The notes beneath the pieces are model-generated. The model worked only from the letters and a program-made list of their open reading frames with translations. It was not told where the DNA came from and did not search any database. A program made the position numbers and the translations under genes. Below, in pieces: positions 36,282-48,900 of a stretch of 64,000 bases of DNA (positions are counted from its first letter, which is position 1; each line of letters opens with the position of its first letter). The stretch is from positions 12,003,347 to 12,067,346 of the forward strand of contig CM038922.1 in NCBI GenBank assembly GCA_021904315.1, written 5' to 3'. Source of the DNA: Sphagnum magellanicum (taxonomy: Eukaryota; Streptophyta; Sphagnopsida; Sphagnales; Sphagnaceae).

Positions 36282-36430
36282 GGTAAAAGTAAGTACAAGT
36301 GCAAGTATTGAAATTATGCCCCAAAATTCCAGTTGGTAAAAGTAAGTACGGATGTAGGTATTGCAACGAAACCCCAAAATTCTAGTTGATAAAGGTAAGT
36401 ATAAGTTTGGGTATTTCAAGTTGAAATGAA
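36282..36430 (+). repeat. Three 53-bp tandem repeats
   Basis: Units start at 36282, 36335 and 36388 (G[G/A]TAAA[A/G]GTAAGTA...). The motif GT(A)GGTATTGCAA inside recurs in the 38880-39300 array on the same strand and, inverted, in the 79-bp array. Confidence 0.8.
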
Positions 36431-36554
36431 AAAACAAACCTAAATGCAATACCCACGTTTCAAAAAAACCCATTTAAATGGTTTGGATACCCTTAAGTGA
36501 AGACCTAGCCCTAAACACAATATGCATATGCAAAGTCACTTTGAAATAACCCAA

Positions 36555-36910
36555 CCCTAAATGCAATACCTGCACTTTGGGTCACTCCGAAAGGACGCAT
36601 GTAAGGTTTAAGCTTTCTTTATATGAAGATCTTACCCTAAATGCAATACCTGCATTTAGGGTCACTCCGAAAGTACGCATGTGGGGTTTAGGGTTCTTTA
36701 TATGAAGATCCCACCCTAAATGCAATACCTGCATTTGGGGTCACTCTGAAAGTACGCATGTGGGGTTTAAGGTTCTTTATATGAAGATCCTACCCTAAAT
36801 GCAATACCTGCATTTGGGGTCACTCCGAAAGTACGCATGTGGGTTTAGGGTTTTTTATATGAAGATCCTACCCTAAATGCAATACCTACATTTTGGGTCA
36901 CTCTAAAATA
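36555..36910 (+). repeat. 79-bp satellite array, five units
   Basis: CCCTAAATGCAATACCTGCA starts units at 36555, 36635, 36714, 36793 and 36871. Each includes GTCACTCCGAAAGTACGCATGTGGGGTTTAGGGTTC and TATATGAAGATCCTA. A second cluster of three units starts at 37916. Confidence 0.88.
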
Positions 36911-37450
36911 ATTAGTTAATTTCAAAATCATATGTTAACAAAAGTGTGTATGGAGGTTGGGGTTGTTGATTAAGAATCCATGATTCTTATTTTTTTTCAT
37001 GAATTTAAAAAAAGGTTCTATTGTTTGTGGAACAAATAATACAATGACAATTGTGATCAAGCTTATTTTGGTGTAAAAACTTTTCATGAAAAAGTTGAAC
37101 TTGCAATCTATAACATGGAATAATTATCTTAAATAATGATTTTAATAACTTATTAAAACAAAAATATACTAAAGTTAATCAATCAAATATCAAATTAATT
37201 AATTTGATTAAATCCAACTTTTTATTTTCAAGTAAATAAATTTAAGCCAAATGATTAGTTAATTATTTTAAATAAATAAATGATTATATGATTCTTGATA
37301 ATTAATCATCTAAATTATCTGAAATAATGGTCTATTAATTATTTAATTATATGACAAATTTTGTGATAATTCATTAATTATCATAAATTATCATAAATAT
37401 TTATCACACAAAGGTAAAAAACAAACCTTATATGAAAACCCAACCCTAAA
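36911..37450 (+). repeat. First copy of a ~500-bp direct duplication
   Basis: The sequence from the last 79-bp unit onward (AATTAGTTAATTTCAAAATCATATGTTAACAAA...) is repeated at 38110-38580 about 1.2 kb away with scattered changes, including GTTTGTGGAACAAATAAT and TTTTCATGAAAAAG. AT-rich, non-coding. Confidence 0.8.
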
Positions 37451-37915
37451 TGTAATACGGAGTTTGTCAAGATCAAAAAATAAAAAGTTCAAGTTTAAAT
37501 ATTTTTCAAAGATGTTCATATTTTTTTTCCCCTTTTAAAGTTGTATATTCATACTAAAAACATAACTATAAAGTCTTTAATTTAACAAGATTTTAAATTA
37601 TGTTTAAAAAAAATTCAAAACACGTAATTATTTACTTTCTTCTTTTCTATTTCACATAATAATAAAAATGATCTCTCCCATATATTAATCCTATGTTTAA
37701 TTGAAATTTTTATTTATATTTTTTTGATATATAGTAAAAAAATTCTTGGTTAATATATTCATATAGTGGGTCAAAAATATTTTATATTTTATACATATAT
37801 AACACAAGTCCTTATGTAAACTTTACTTTTCATGATGTATAATATTGGTTTAAATATTGGTCCAAATATATTGTTATTCATAACACTTAATATATAAATA
37901 ATGATATAAACTGAA
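37451..37915. other. AT-rich spacer between satellite clusters
   Basis: Very AT-rich; no repeat unit or gene seen. Confidence 0.5.
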
Positions 37916-38740
37916 CCCTAAATGCAATACCTGCATTTTGGGTCACCTCGAAAGTACGCATGGGGGGTTTAAGCCCTCTTTAAGTGAAGATCCTACCCTA
38001 CATGCAATACTTGCATTTTGGGCCACTATAAAAATACGGTTGTGGGGTTTAAGCTTCTTTAAATGAAAATCCTACCCTAAATGTAATATCTACATTTTGG
38101 GTCATTCTAAAATAATTAATTAATTTCAAAATAATATGTTAACAAAGGTGTGAGGCTGGGGTTGTTGATTAGGAGTACCATGATTCTTATTTTGTTTCAT
38201 GAATTTGAAAAAAAATTGTATTGTTTGTGGAACAAATAATATAATGGCAATTGTGATCAAACTTATTTTGGTGTATGAATTTTTCATGAAAAAGCTGAAC
38301 ATGCAATCTATAACATGGAATAGTTATCTTAAATAGTGATTTTAATCACTTATTAAAATAAAAATATATTAAAATTAATCAATCAAATAAAGTTAATCTG
38401 ATTTTTAGATCCAACTTTTTATTATCCAAATAAATGAAGTTAAGCCAAATGAATAGTTAATTATTCCAAATAAATAAATGATTATCTAATTCTTGATAAT
38501 TAATCATTTAAATTATCTGAAATAATGGTCTATTAATTATTTAATTATATGTCAAAATTTGTTGATAATTCATGTACTATCAAAAATATTTTATATTCAA
38601 TTGGGGGGAAATTTTTTGGGTTTAAACATATGGGACCTAATACAATCTTATTATATATTTTCTTCAAAGAGATTAGGAAAATTAGGTTGGAGTTATCACA
38701 CAAAGGTAAGAAGTAAACCTTATGTGAAAACCTAACCTTA
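37916..38740 (+). repeat. Second satellite cluster and second copy of the duplication
   Basis: 79-bp units start at 37916, 37996 and 38075. The duplicated AT-rich block follows (38110-38580), then a segment resembling 35930-36050 (38600-38700). A telomere-like CCTTAAACCCTAAACCCT lies near 38731-38752. Confidence 0.8.
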
Positions 38741-38867
38741 AACCCTAAACCCTGAATGCAAAACTCGCATGTAATGTCATTTCAAAATAACAAATATGTG
38801 CTATGGATACCCAAAATATGTCTTTTTATATACCTAAATTAATTATTATTCTAAATTAATTTTATGA

Positions 38868-39300
38868 CAAAATGTAAGTTTTGCAAAGAATGGAAAAAAC
38901 CAGCAACTATTATGGGACCTATATGCGGGTATTGCAAGAGACACAAAAAAAACTAGTGGCTATTATGGAAACTATATGCGGGTATTGCAAGAAATGTTAA
39001 AAAACCCAACGAAAACCATGGACCCATATGCGGGTATTGCAACGAATGACGAATGTTAACAACTATGGGTGGCCCATATGCGGGTATTGCAACGAATGAC
39101 GAATGTCAACAACTATGGATGGCCCATATGCGGGTATTGCAAGAGATGCCATGAATACTAGCGGCTATTATGGGACTTAGATGCGGGTATTGCAAGGGAT
39201 GCCAAAAATTGCAACGACTATTATGGGACTTAGATGCGGGTATTGCACTGAATATAATATGCCTGTGACTATTTTAGGACGTATATGTGAGTATTGCATA
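38868..39300 (+). repeat. 50-53-bp satellite, about eight units
   Basis: TGCGGGTATTGCA recurs at about 38924, 38977, 39029, 39079, 39129, 39182 and 39235, with a diverged copy (TGTGAGTATTGCA) near 39285. In one frame the core reads CGYC. The first unit is preceded by a short open frame, MTKCKFCKEW. No intact protein is present. Confidence 0.85.
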
Positions 39301-41043
39301 TTTGAAAATCTCCTTATGGGATTTATAATAAAAAATGATGTAGGTATTTTATATGTTTAAAATGTGTATATTGTTTTGAAACTCTTCAAGTTGTAAGAAC
39401 CCTCAAGCTAGCTGCTTACCTACCAAGCTACCACAAACTGTCAACAATCTCTAGAAGGAACTTGCTAGTGTTTCTCAGTGAACCATTCCAAGACGAGAGA
39501 AAAGTTGTGACCACAACCAGGCTGGTCTATTCAAGGATTACCAATATCTTAATGTGGCAATCAAAATAGCATGAAAATTGAAAACAACCTTGTTTCCATA
39601 TAGAATCAAACATACGTAAGTCCACAACAATTATATACACAAAAAAGTTGGGACTAGAGGAGTTGATGTTATACATGTTTTGTAAAACAACTAGCCAATA
39701 TTTTACCCAAACCTCTTGTCAAATCAAGCATCCACAATCCAAATCTGATCTAAAGTTTCCATCCTAGCCTCCTTGAAAAAGAAAAAAGTAGGTTGACTGA
39801 GAGCATTATCAAAATTAAGGCAAATAACATTTAGTCTCTCATTCCAATCCCACCCTACATATCTCCAAGTGTTTAGAAAAGCTCATAATATTTTGTATCA
39901 ATCTTTTCACTATACCAAATAGGTCAATATGTCTTCTACATGAAGTTCAGAGATTTTCCCACAAGACCACCTAGAACACCCACATCTGGAAAAGAAGAGA
40001 TTACTACGATTATTCACACCTCAAGAGTGTTGTTAGTTTAATCTTTACTCTTAGGTTGACCATTTGGTTGGTTTAATGATATACCCAAGAGATTGAGAGA
40101 AAATGTTTACTTTCAAAGACATGGCAGTGAAAGTGGTTGATGTAATGCTTCATCCACCTTCAGCACCTGTTCAGCATCTATGGTGGGTGCTGCAATGAAA
40201 GTCAACAAGTTTGGGCAACCAAAAGAAACAGAAATACAAGTGACATAAACAGCTGAAAATCAAATCAACCTCCCATTCATAAGATTGTTGTCATGATGTG
40301 TGCATTCATATTACTTGCACAAAGTGATTGAAATCTTTAGAACTGTCAAACTTCTACATACATATCACAGAGAAATCTCCATGACAAAGATTTGAAGGTA
40401 ACACAACAATATACAGATAATTTAAGCCCAACTTCAATATAACTGAGAAATGACCTGATAATTAAGTGTTAATATTCCTACATGTCTAGCACCTCAACTC
40501 AACCTTCTGTGATTGAAGAATGATGACAAATCAGAACTGACCACTGACAGTTCTTTAGAATGGAGCAGAAAACACAATATTTGCAGAAGGATAGGAAACA
40601 CTCACTTCGCACTAAAGATCAAGGTAGGACCCTGTTGGTTCTTTGTGAAAATGCCCTCCATGGTTTTTGTGTTTCATACAGGGAAAGTGTATGCTTTGAA
40701 GTCAGTCCTGTGATCATGCTCATAAGAAACCTGTCATCAGGACCACAAGATGCCAATACAAGAGTTCAAGTGATAGGAATCCACTAAAAAATTGAAGAGG
40801 ATGCTGGAGGCGACAAGGTTAGAAGGCCTCCAGGAACAATTTAAAGATGCACTAATCCTAGCAAACTCAATCCTACTTACCAATAAACATTCTGATTCTT
40901 ATGATTGGACAGAACTCTATGTCATCTCACCTGTAAGAATCTGCAGACTGCAATAACCTGAGAAATCATGAATTGTCTAACAGTCATCAGTGATAACTAA
41001 TTAGATGACCTCAACTAAATCGTTGATTCTCCTGAGTCCATCC
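39301..41043. other. No gene seen; region downstream of the rhomboid gene
   Basis: Complexity is higher than in the satellite. The part nearest 41043 presumably holds the 3' UTR of the rhomboid-like gene, but I could not place the poly-A site. Short open frames near 40513-40787 match nothing known. Confidence 0.4.
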
Positions 41044-41932
41044 CTATTCTTGAGCCTGATCTTTCCTACTAATTGAGGACTTGGAGTCATCTCCCAAGCT
41101 TGGAATTTGGTTGATCAACCAGATGAGGGCCACTCCCACAAGAGCTCTTGAAAGATGTGCTATATGGTTGATGTTGGCAGCTGCTCCATATGTATGACCT
41201 GCCAGCTGTGCTGATGAATGAGCTGCTTCCATTACCTGAATACAGATAACAATAGTATTTCCATTACCACTTTTATCATTCCTCAAATCTTCACCCAAAT
41301 GTAGTAGAGACAAAACAAGATCTCACAACATCCACTGAGCTGACAGATATGAGAAGAAACAGACAAGTGCTACATCCATACCTTTTCCACAACAAATTGG
41401 CCAAGAATGAGAACCTCCAATATCTTCCGCCAATCAAAACTCAGCTGCAGATGAATGATTCTCTTGTCATATCCCCTTGCACTAACCAACGATAGCTCAC
41501 AACCTAAACATACATGTCAGCTTCATGAACAAACAGTAAGCTGAAAAGTTAGTGGGTAGAATGACACACCTTGACAAGTACACTAATAGTAAAAAGCCCA
41601 AACACAGCCCCTGATGCACCAGCTGAGACAACTGAGCGTGGTAAAACTAACCAAGATACCACGTTTGCTCCCACGCCTGTAACCAAGTAGGATAACCATA
41701 CAGCAAAGCTCCCCTCCTCTTCCTCCACAAGCTTACCTGCCAAAAGAAATCATGAAAAGACATGAAGAATGAGTTGAAGAGACCACTTAGTCTGATCACA
41801 GAGGAAAGAGCTAGATCTTAACAGCATGAAGCTAATTAAACAAAGCAGAGGAGATATTTTGGATACAACAGCTGAGATTATAAACCCATACCAAAGATGT
41901 ACAGGAAAAATAGGTTGCTTGAGAGGTGGCTC
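41044..41932 (-). CDS. Plastid rhomboid-like protein (RBL11-type), last four exons
   Basis: Rhomboids are intramembrane serine proteases; RBL11-type members sit in the chloroplast envelope. Exons on the minus strand: 41932-41892, 41736-41570, 41444-41382 and 41235-41044 (stop TAG 41044-41046). The introns are 155, 125 and 146 bp, all GT-AG. The exons join in frame to about 154 codons of C-terminal sequence. HLSSN carries the HxxxN motif. KLVEEEEGSF is typical of the RBL11 group. GASGAVFG is the GxSGxxxG nucleophile motif. LSFDWRKILEVLILGQ fills the third exon. NHIAHLSRALVG holds the catalytic His, but the usual AHxxGxxxG motif has Arg for its first Gly. Upstream exons (transit peptide and first membrane segments) were not found; long introns or loss are possible. 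Confidence 0.88.
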
Positions 41933-42108
41933 CTGCAAAAACAGGGTATAGGATCACTGTAGTTGTCAGAAATGCCCCTCTGCAACACCACATGTCCTGA
42001 ATTTCCAAAAACTCCTAAGACCTGTGAATATATAGACTTCCCACAGTTCAAAAACCAATTCAAACCTAGGTCAAGACTGCTGAAGAAAACCTGAGCTAGG
42101 ACCAATCC

Positions 42109-42243
42109 TTGCAACGCAAGCTCCGGAGCTTTTCGGAGCTCGGAGCTTGCTGGCCGAGCAGCAGGCTCCGGAGCTCGGAGCTTGCTGCATGAAAGAAATG
42201 CAAGCTCCGGAGAAGCTCCGAAGCTCCAGAGCTTGCGTTGCAA
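42109..42243. repeat. Large GC-rich inverted repeat (~42-bp arms)
   Basis: Left arm 42109-42150 and right arm 42200-42243 are near complements (TTGCAACGCAAGCTCCGGAG...GAGCTTGC). Arms and loop are built from GGAGCTCGGAGCTTGC-type units. It lies just upstream of the first located rhomboid exon, so probably in an intron of that gene. Confidence 0.8.
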
Positions 42244-42272
42244 CAAGCTCCGAGTAGCAAGCTCCACGGCAC

Positions 42273-42320
42273 AAAGAAGAAGAAGAAGGCGATGCCATCG
42301 CCTTCTTCTTCTTCTTCTTT
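42273..42320. repeat. Near-perfect palindrome of GAA/TTC repeats
   Basis: (AAG)n + GGCGATG is followed by C and then CATCGCC + (TTC)n. The arms are about 22 bp with a 1-base centre. It is adjacent to the larger hairpin. Confidence 0.85.
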
Positions 42321-42387
42321 TCTTGCAACACAAAGAAGAAGCAACACAAAGAGAAATGCTTACTTGGGTCCTGCGTGGGTCCAGCTG

Positions 42388-42476
42388 CAGTCGCTCCAAG
42401 CTCCAAGCTCGTTCCAAATTCCAAGCTCGCTCCCGCTCCAAGCCGGCTCCAAGCTCCAAGCTCGCTCCCGCTCAAC
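42388..42476. repeat. GCTCCAA-type tandem repeats
   Basis: GCTCCAAGCTCCAAGCTCG and GCTCCCGCTCCAAGC units are repeated with variations. Confidence 0.7.
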
Positions 42477-42519
42477 GTCTCTGGAGCCAAGAGCTCTGGC
42501 GATGGAGTGAGGGGGAGGG

Positions 42520-42703
42520 GTTGGTAGGTGGTAGGTAGGAGGGGGGAGGTAGGTGGTAGGTAGGACAGGGGGAGGTAGGTGGTAGGTAGGACAGGGGGAG
42601 GTAGGTGGTAGGTAGGACAGGGGGAGGTAGGTGGTAGGTAGGACAGGGGGAGGTAGGTGGTAGGTAGGACAGGGGGAGGTAGGTGGTAGGTAGGACGGGG
42701 GAA
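42520..42703. repeat. 26-bp minisatellite, about six units
   Basis: The unit GAGGTAGGTGGTAGGTAGGACAGGGG is repeated with almost no variation. A (A)n run at ~42727-42743 follows. Confidence 0.92.
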
Positions 42704-42769
42704 AATTTTGGGGTAGAGAAGAGGTGAAAAAAAAAAAAAAAAATCGGGCAGGGAGGATGGGATTTTCGT

Positions 42770-42880
42770 CCATCCAGAAAACGGCCTCAACGGGCTCATC
42801 CGCAACTGGTGCATTGGTGGGTGCTAATTCACTCCAGCCGTGGGGAGGGAAGTGGAAGGGGGGGGGGGGGGGGGGGGAGA
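42770..42880 (+). repeat. R2 dispersed repeat, copy 3, with poly-G
   Basis: CAACTGGTGCATTGGTGGGTGCTAATTCACTCCAGCC matches copies at 30195 and 35405 (inverted). A G20 run at about 42858-42877 follows and a poly-A run precedes. Confidence 0.65.
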
Positions 42881-42944
42881 GGATCTGGAAATCCAAGCTC
42901 AGGTTTATGAAGAGCAGCTCAAAAAGGAGGACCCTTTGCACAAG

Positions 42945-45900
42945 TGTGATAGGCTTGAAAGGGAGAGGGGAGGAAAAGACAATAATAACTTAACTCAATA
43001 GCCCCTAATAAATCCTCATCCAGAGTGAGTAGTAATATTGGGGTTGCTAGCATTTACAGCATTAATTGTGTCATTCAATGGCGCTTCTGTCAAGCTGCTG
43101 GCTTCTCGGCATTTCTTCTCCACGGTAGCCTATATACCTACCTATCTATTATCATCCCCAAATTCATGCCCCTACCATTAGCCTACACCCAAAATGGTGA
43201 TGAAAAACGCAGGTAGAGAGATAAAAATCGATGACAGCCAATGAGGTGAGGTGAGGCAACATGCACCCAAGAGGCCCAATTTTTTTCCCTCTTATAAGCT
43301 AGTGTACGCCCCAGGGCTGGGGTCGGATGGGATGGATTTTTTTGGGAATTCGGTGATCCCAATGTGTTTCAAATGGTTACATCGTTTTCTCATTACGTTC
43401 TCTATGGTTATTTATTTTGTTCTCAAGTTGGTCCCAGCAAGTTCCCATGTGTTCCCAATAGCAGCACAATTTTTGCCCTAAGTTTTACTCTTGTAACCTG
43501 TATAACTAACCCATGAGAGAAGACTACAATATATTTATTTTGGGAGTGCACATAGTGTGATCTCATTTTTTTTGGTGATTGGTCAATCATAGATGCCCAT
43601 CAGGCCCAAAAAAAAAACCAAGAACTTTGGGGGTCCCCACAATTAATTAATACGAATTATAATTGTGTATCAATGGCCTATATGGCTTATAGGCTACATC
43701 CCTAACAACAAACGTGGTGAACATTTTTGTATACTTGGTAAATAATTTGACATGTAATAATGGAATGCAAATGTGGTGGGCTCTAAATGAACCATTTTTT
43801 AGAAAAAGTTGGAAAACAAATGGACAAAAATCCATTGCAAAGCAAGCTCTAAATGAACTTCAATGATATAATTGGGGCTAGGTAGGTTGTTGTTTCAAAC
43901 TGCTCTAACAGCTACCACAAGTTTCATAATAAGTAGTTTTAGCCCCCGTAGTCAGATATTTTAGGGGCCTCCAATCCAATCATGGGGAGAAATGTTTGGT
44001 TGTAAATACCACCAAAATAGGCTAGGTATTTTTAGGCTCCACAGGTTGCAGGCTTTAGAAAAAGTTGTGGTTGTCTGAATGGAAGTAGAAACTTAGGAGC
44101 CCTAGCTCAATAATTACTTAATTAGACCTTTGAAAAGCACTCTCTCTCTCTCTCTCACTCACTCTCAAAGATTCGATGCATCCCCGCTTTTCGATGCCAA
44201 GCCACTAAATAGTTGCAACAGAATTCAATGCTTTTCAAGGACAAGGTGCCCAACATGAACATGAAAATGTAACCCCGAGAGAGAGAGAGAGGGGGGGAAA
44301 GTGGTAAGGCCCTAGCCCAGCTTTTACATTGTTAGGTTGTGTTTCTACAATACAACTAATAAACAAAGTAAACATTATCACATGAAAACAGAGCTACTAA
44401 TGCTGGTTCTCTGCTGGAGGTGGTGGGAAGCAGTTGTGTGGGTGCTACAAGTGAAGGAGACCGGTTGCACAAGTGTTCTATTTGCAAGCTACTAGTTGTA
44501 TGTGACACTTCATGTGCTGCCTTCCATTACAAAGGCTTGCAACTCCGAAGGTCATATGCTGGAATATAGTACAACTAACTTAGAATGGAAACAGAGAATG
44601 CTTCCAAGAACCCAACAAATGCAACACTTACATTTACTAATTGATTTGAAATGGAAAGTTAACTCAACTAGTAGGTAGAAAGAGGAAACACTTTGATTAC
44701 AATCAACACTAAATACAACATGTTTGATGGAAACTCACAATACCTCTTTGTTAAGGGTAAAGACTAAGATTATTGTAGTTATTGGAACAATAGCTAATTA
44801 GGATAATTAGCTAGGTAAGGTTCACTTTGCCTACATGTCTCCCAAATATTTAGGAAGGACTATTTTGTGGTTTGGAAAGGCATGTGTCAAAGAGAAAATA
44901 AGATCTAGGAAAGGAATGTGAGGGAGAAAAAATAGGAGGGAAAATAAGAGTTGATCCTTAGGTAGCCGTCATCCATCTTGGTAGTGATTGGCTACCTAAA
45001 GGAGGCATGATTTGAAGACAAGGATTAGTTCGTTGTAGAGGAAAGTGTTTGAAAACCATGGTGTTGGAGTTGTAGTAGCAAAGTAATATGTACGTGTATA
45101 GTTTCATGTTTTTGATAACTAAAATTTGATGTACTTGTTGTGATCCTTAGAATTTAAGTTATAGTCTTTATGTTTTGAGAAGTTGTGTACTCATTATTAT
45201 AGCTTAAATAATTTTTTTTCACTTCTTTGATTGTTATAACATTATTGTAGTCTCAATGATACTACAGTTGGATTCACATGTGTCATTTTATTTCTATTTA
45301 TTGTGCTTGCTTAATTTTCAATAATTATTTGTGAAGTCTTTAGCCATTGTTATAGTGTCAATATATAGAATTATAGAACAAAATAATTTGTTGACAATTT
45401 TGTATTGCTTGTTCAATGTTATTCATTCTTAATCCTTATCAAATTACTAGATTTTTTTCTTTCTTTTTTTTTGTTTATCGAGTCCCGACAAAGAACTCTT
45501 TTCTAATCTTGCGATAAATTTATTTACGTTCCTTATTTCTAACATTACAACCAAAGTTCTACACTATTTGCAACTCTAATGCTATATGTATTGTGTTTCA
45601 TTTTTCAAAAAGAACACAAAGACACACAACTTCTATTCATGAATATAATGCTCTTGTTCCTCCTCCTCTACTTTCTATCTCAATTTTTTTTAAATTAAAA
45701 TATTAGTGAAGGTAATTGTTTTTCCACTATTTACATAAGTGACAACCTTTCCTATAAGCATGGCAACTTTTCACCTAAACACTTAATTTAATGACTTAAT
45801 ATTTTTTTTTCACTCTACAAATCCTTTTCTTACCTATATTTTATTAAGTAGGATGAATGATACCCACCTACCATAAACATGAGAATTCTTAGAACTCCTA

Positions 45901-48900
45901 TAAGAATGATGGTACTTCTTTCAAATACTTTGCACGATCCCTAAATTAATGGTTGATTAGTACACACTTTATTTTTTCTCCTTTAGATCTATTATTGATA
46001 ATCTAACTTATCTCATGTTGTTAAATAAACAATACAAATTAATAATTAATTTGTGTTTTTAATGACAAACCCAAATGAAGGAATCACAAATCAATCTCTC
46101 ATATAATTTTAATGGAACATCATGTTCAAAGTTTCAAGATTTCATCAATCAAATATGTTTAGTCATTTAATTCCATGGAATCAATGTTATTTAAATGAGG
46201 TAGTCCAAGTTGGATTCATTAAAAAACTTACATTTTGCATGATCTTAACTTAGTTTTCACCTTAACTTATAACATTAGTTTTTGTTGTTTAACAACTTTA
46301 AGTAATTTCATCATTCTACTTTAATTCCAGCCTTAGAGATTTAAAGAATGAATGCACATCAATGAACAAACTTTTCTAATGCGAATGATCATGCCCAACT
46401 ATTGATGTGCATGCTTTTGAATTTATGCAACAATTGTTGACATCTTGTGGAATGAAGTTGCATTAATAAAAAAAATCAATTTTGGTTATAGATTGATGTG
46501 AAGGAATTATTATAATGGGCATAAAAACTACACCAAGGAATTTCCAATGCACACAAGTATTACAACAAACTATATAAAAGCATGCCTAAACTTAAGTCCA
46601 ACCACATAATATGATGATTTAGAATAAGGCCATGAAGTATGTAAAAAAAAAACTTCAAACATAATTATATTCAAAACATATAAATTTTTAAAAACACCAT
46701 TTATGAAAGGAACAAGGTTAATATATAAAGTCATACCCAATTTGGTGTTGAACATACTAAAGGTAATGGGGGCTTTGTTTTTATTTATAGTTATTTGGGG
46801 ACCAAGTTCAAATAACCTTTTAATTTCCATATGACCCACTACCCAAGGAACCTTTTCATGCACATTTCAAAATATTTATCATGGATGAAATGTGAACAAT
46901 GGCAGATGAACTTCATTTAATGAATGAAATGTGAATAATCATGGATGAATTTCATCTATTATAAAATTTGAAATATTGGTATTAACATGGTTCAAATGTT
47001 GTCCAAATTGAATGATTTAAAAATCATTGGAAATCTTTTTTAAATGGCTAATAAATTGGCCTTACAAGGTTATTGTGAATTAGGATGGACCAAATCAAAA
47101 AAGAAAAATTACACTAAACTTCATTTCAAAGATTTTTTTAATATATTGTCACATTGTGACACAAGCATAAGGGTATTATTCTTTAAAAACTGATTCCATT
47201 GGAAAATTAACACATGTAAAGGTCATATATTAGTTAGTGTGTGGAAAATCCCAGATGTGATTCCAAAATTTATCCACCTTAGCTTGCATTCACCTTACAT
47301 GTCTAGAATAAACTTGCTTTTTGATCTTTAAAAATGTTTTAAAAGTTGAAATGCCCAAATGTTTCCAAATGTCCATGAATATTTGGTGCATTCAAAGTGG
47401 AGTTTGAAGAGGTAAATGTCATTTGATTTAAAAACTTAATATGATGTCTGAAGGATTTCATCAAAAGTTATAAAAAAATGGTTTCACGTATTTGATTTGG
47501 CTACATTTTTAAAAAGGTATATGAAAGTTTGAAGTTTTTTCACATTTTTTCTTCAAATTAAAAATGTGTTATAAGAATCCTAGGATTCAAGGCTTATAAA
47601 CATTCCATAATGCACTATATCAAATAGTATACCCCATCATGTTGTGGCAAATGTTTTGGGGCATGTTAATTAACGTTTTTCACATCTACATGTTTCTTCA
47701 TGGTTGTGGTCCATGGCTTTGAAGTGAGTTATCACCTTTCTGCCCTTAGTTCATCGACAAAAATTACAAGATTAAATACCTCATGATAACACACTATTAA
47801 ACATAGATTGTATGCATATTTCCTTTTTTATTGGGAGGTTGTAGTAAAATGGGACATAATTAAATCAAGTTTATAATTGAATAAAAATTCTTATCATAAA
47901 AATTTGGCAATATGGTAAGTAGAGAGGTATACATATAAATACATAACTTATATACAAATTTTAAAAAATCTATGTTATAGCTTATTATACCTACCCATTA
48001 ATGTAGGTGGGTTGTAGGTAGGTAGATAGATTAAAAAAATGAAGCAATTAATCGTGTCTTTATCCCTATTGAATAACTAAGTAAACATTTTCATTTATGA
48101 CACATATCATTGATACTTGATGGAAAATGTGTCATGTTGTTGTCAAAATGATGTTCACATATTGATTATCATTTTGATTAATAGTAAAAATGCTTAGCAA
48201 AATAATTAGTAATAAAATGAACATAAGTAAAATAATCAAATAATCAATTTGACCATGTCAAAATCAACTTGTCCAATATAACTACTTGGTCAAATGGGAA
48301 AATGTCACAACTTGGTTTTTGTTCATCATATTTTTTTGTCAAATAAATCATGTTGTGTTGTAATGAGATCATACATTCACTAGTTGGGCTTATCAAATAC
48401 TATATTACCTTGGCCATTTCAACACATGTCCATTGAATAATTAATTAATTTTGAAAAATTCATTTCAACAAATGGAATATTTTAAAATATTCACTATTAT
48501 CCTTCACAATTTTTTGATTAAGAAGAAATAATTTTTGACAATTCCAACATCTTTAGAAATATATAATTATTGTCGAATTGGCCAAGGTATTAGGGTAACC
48601 AACAAAATTCAAGTTTTTCCCTTACCATAAGATCAATACATGATACAAATCTTTACTTGCCTTCTTACTTTTAACATTAGGAAACATTAAATAGTGATGT
48701 TTGTAAACCTTCCTTAATTAGCACAACAAATGTTCTAGCAAGGTTTTGAAAACTTGAACACAATAATCCTTTCTCTTTCCATGCTTATGTTAATTTTATA
48801 ATTCTTTCTATTGTGTCACCACAAGTTTGTATTATCAATAGTCTAGATAGTTAGTTTGAAACAATTAATTTCATCCAACCTTCACAAAGTAATTTCCTTG

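Noticed and set aside
42071-42941. Long minus-strand open frames with (LPPPVLPTTYLP)-like repeats
   Set aside because: They come from the 26-bp minisatellite and GAA/GGAGCT repeats. The number is frame-neutral and no conserved domain is seen.
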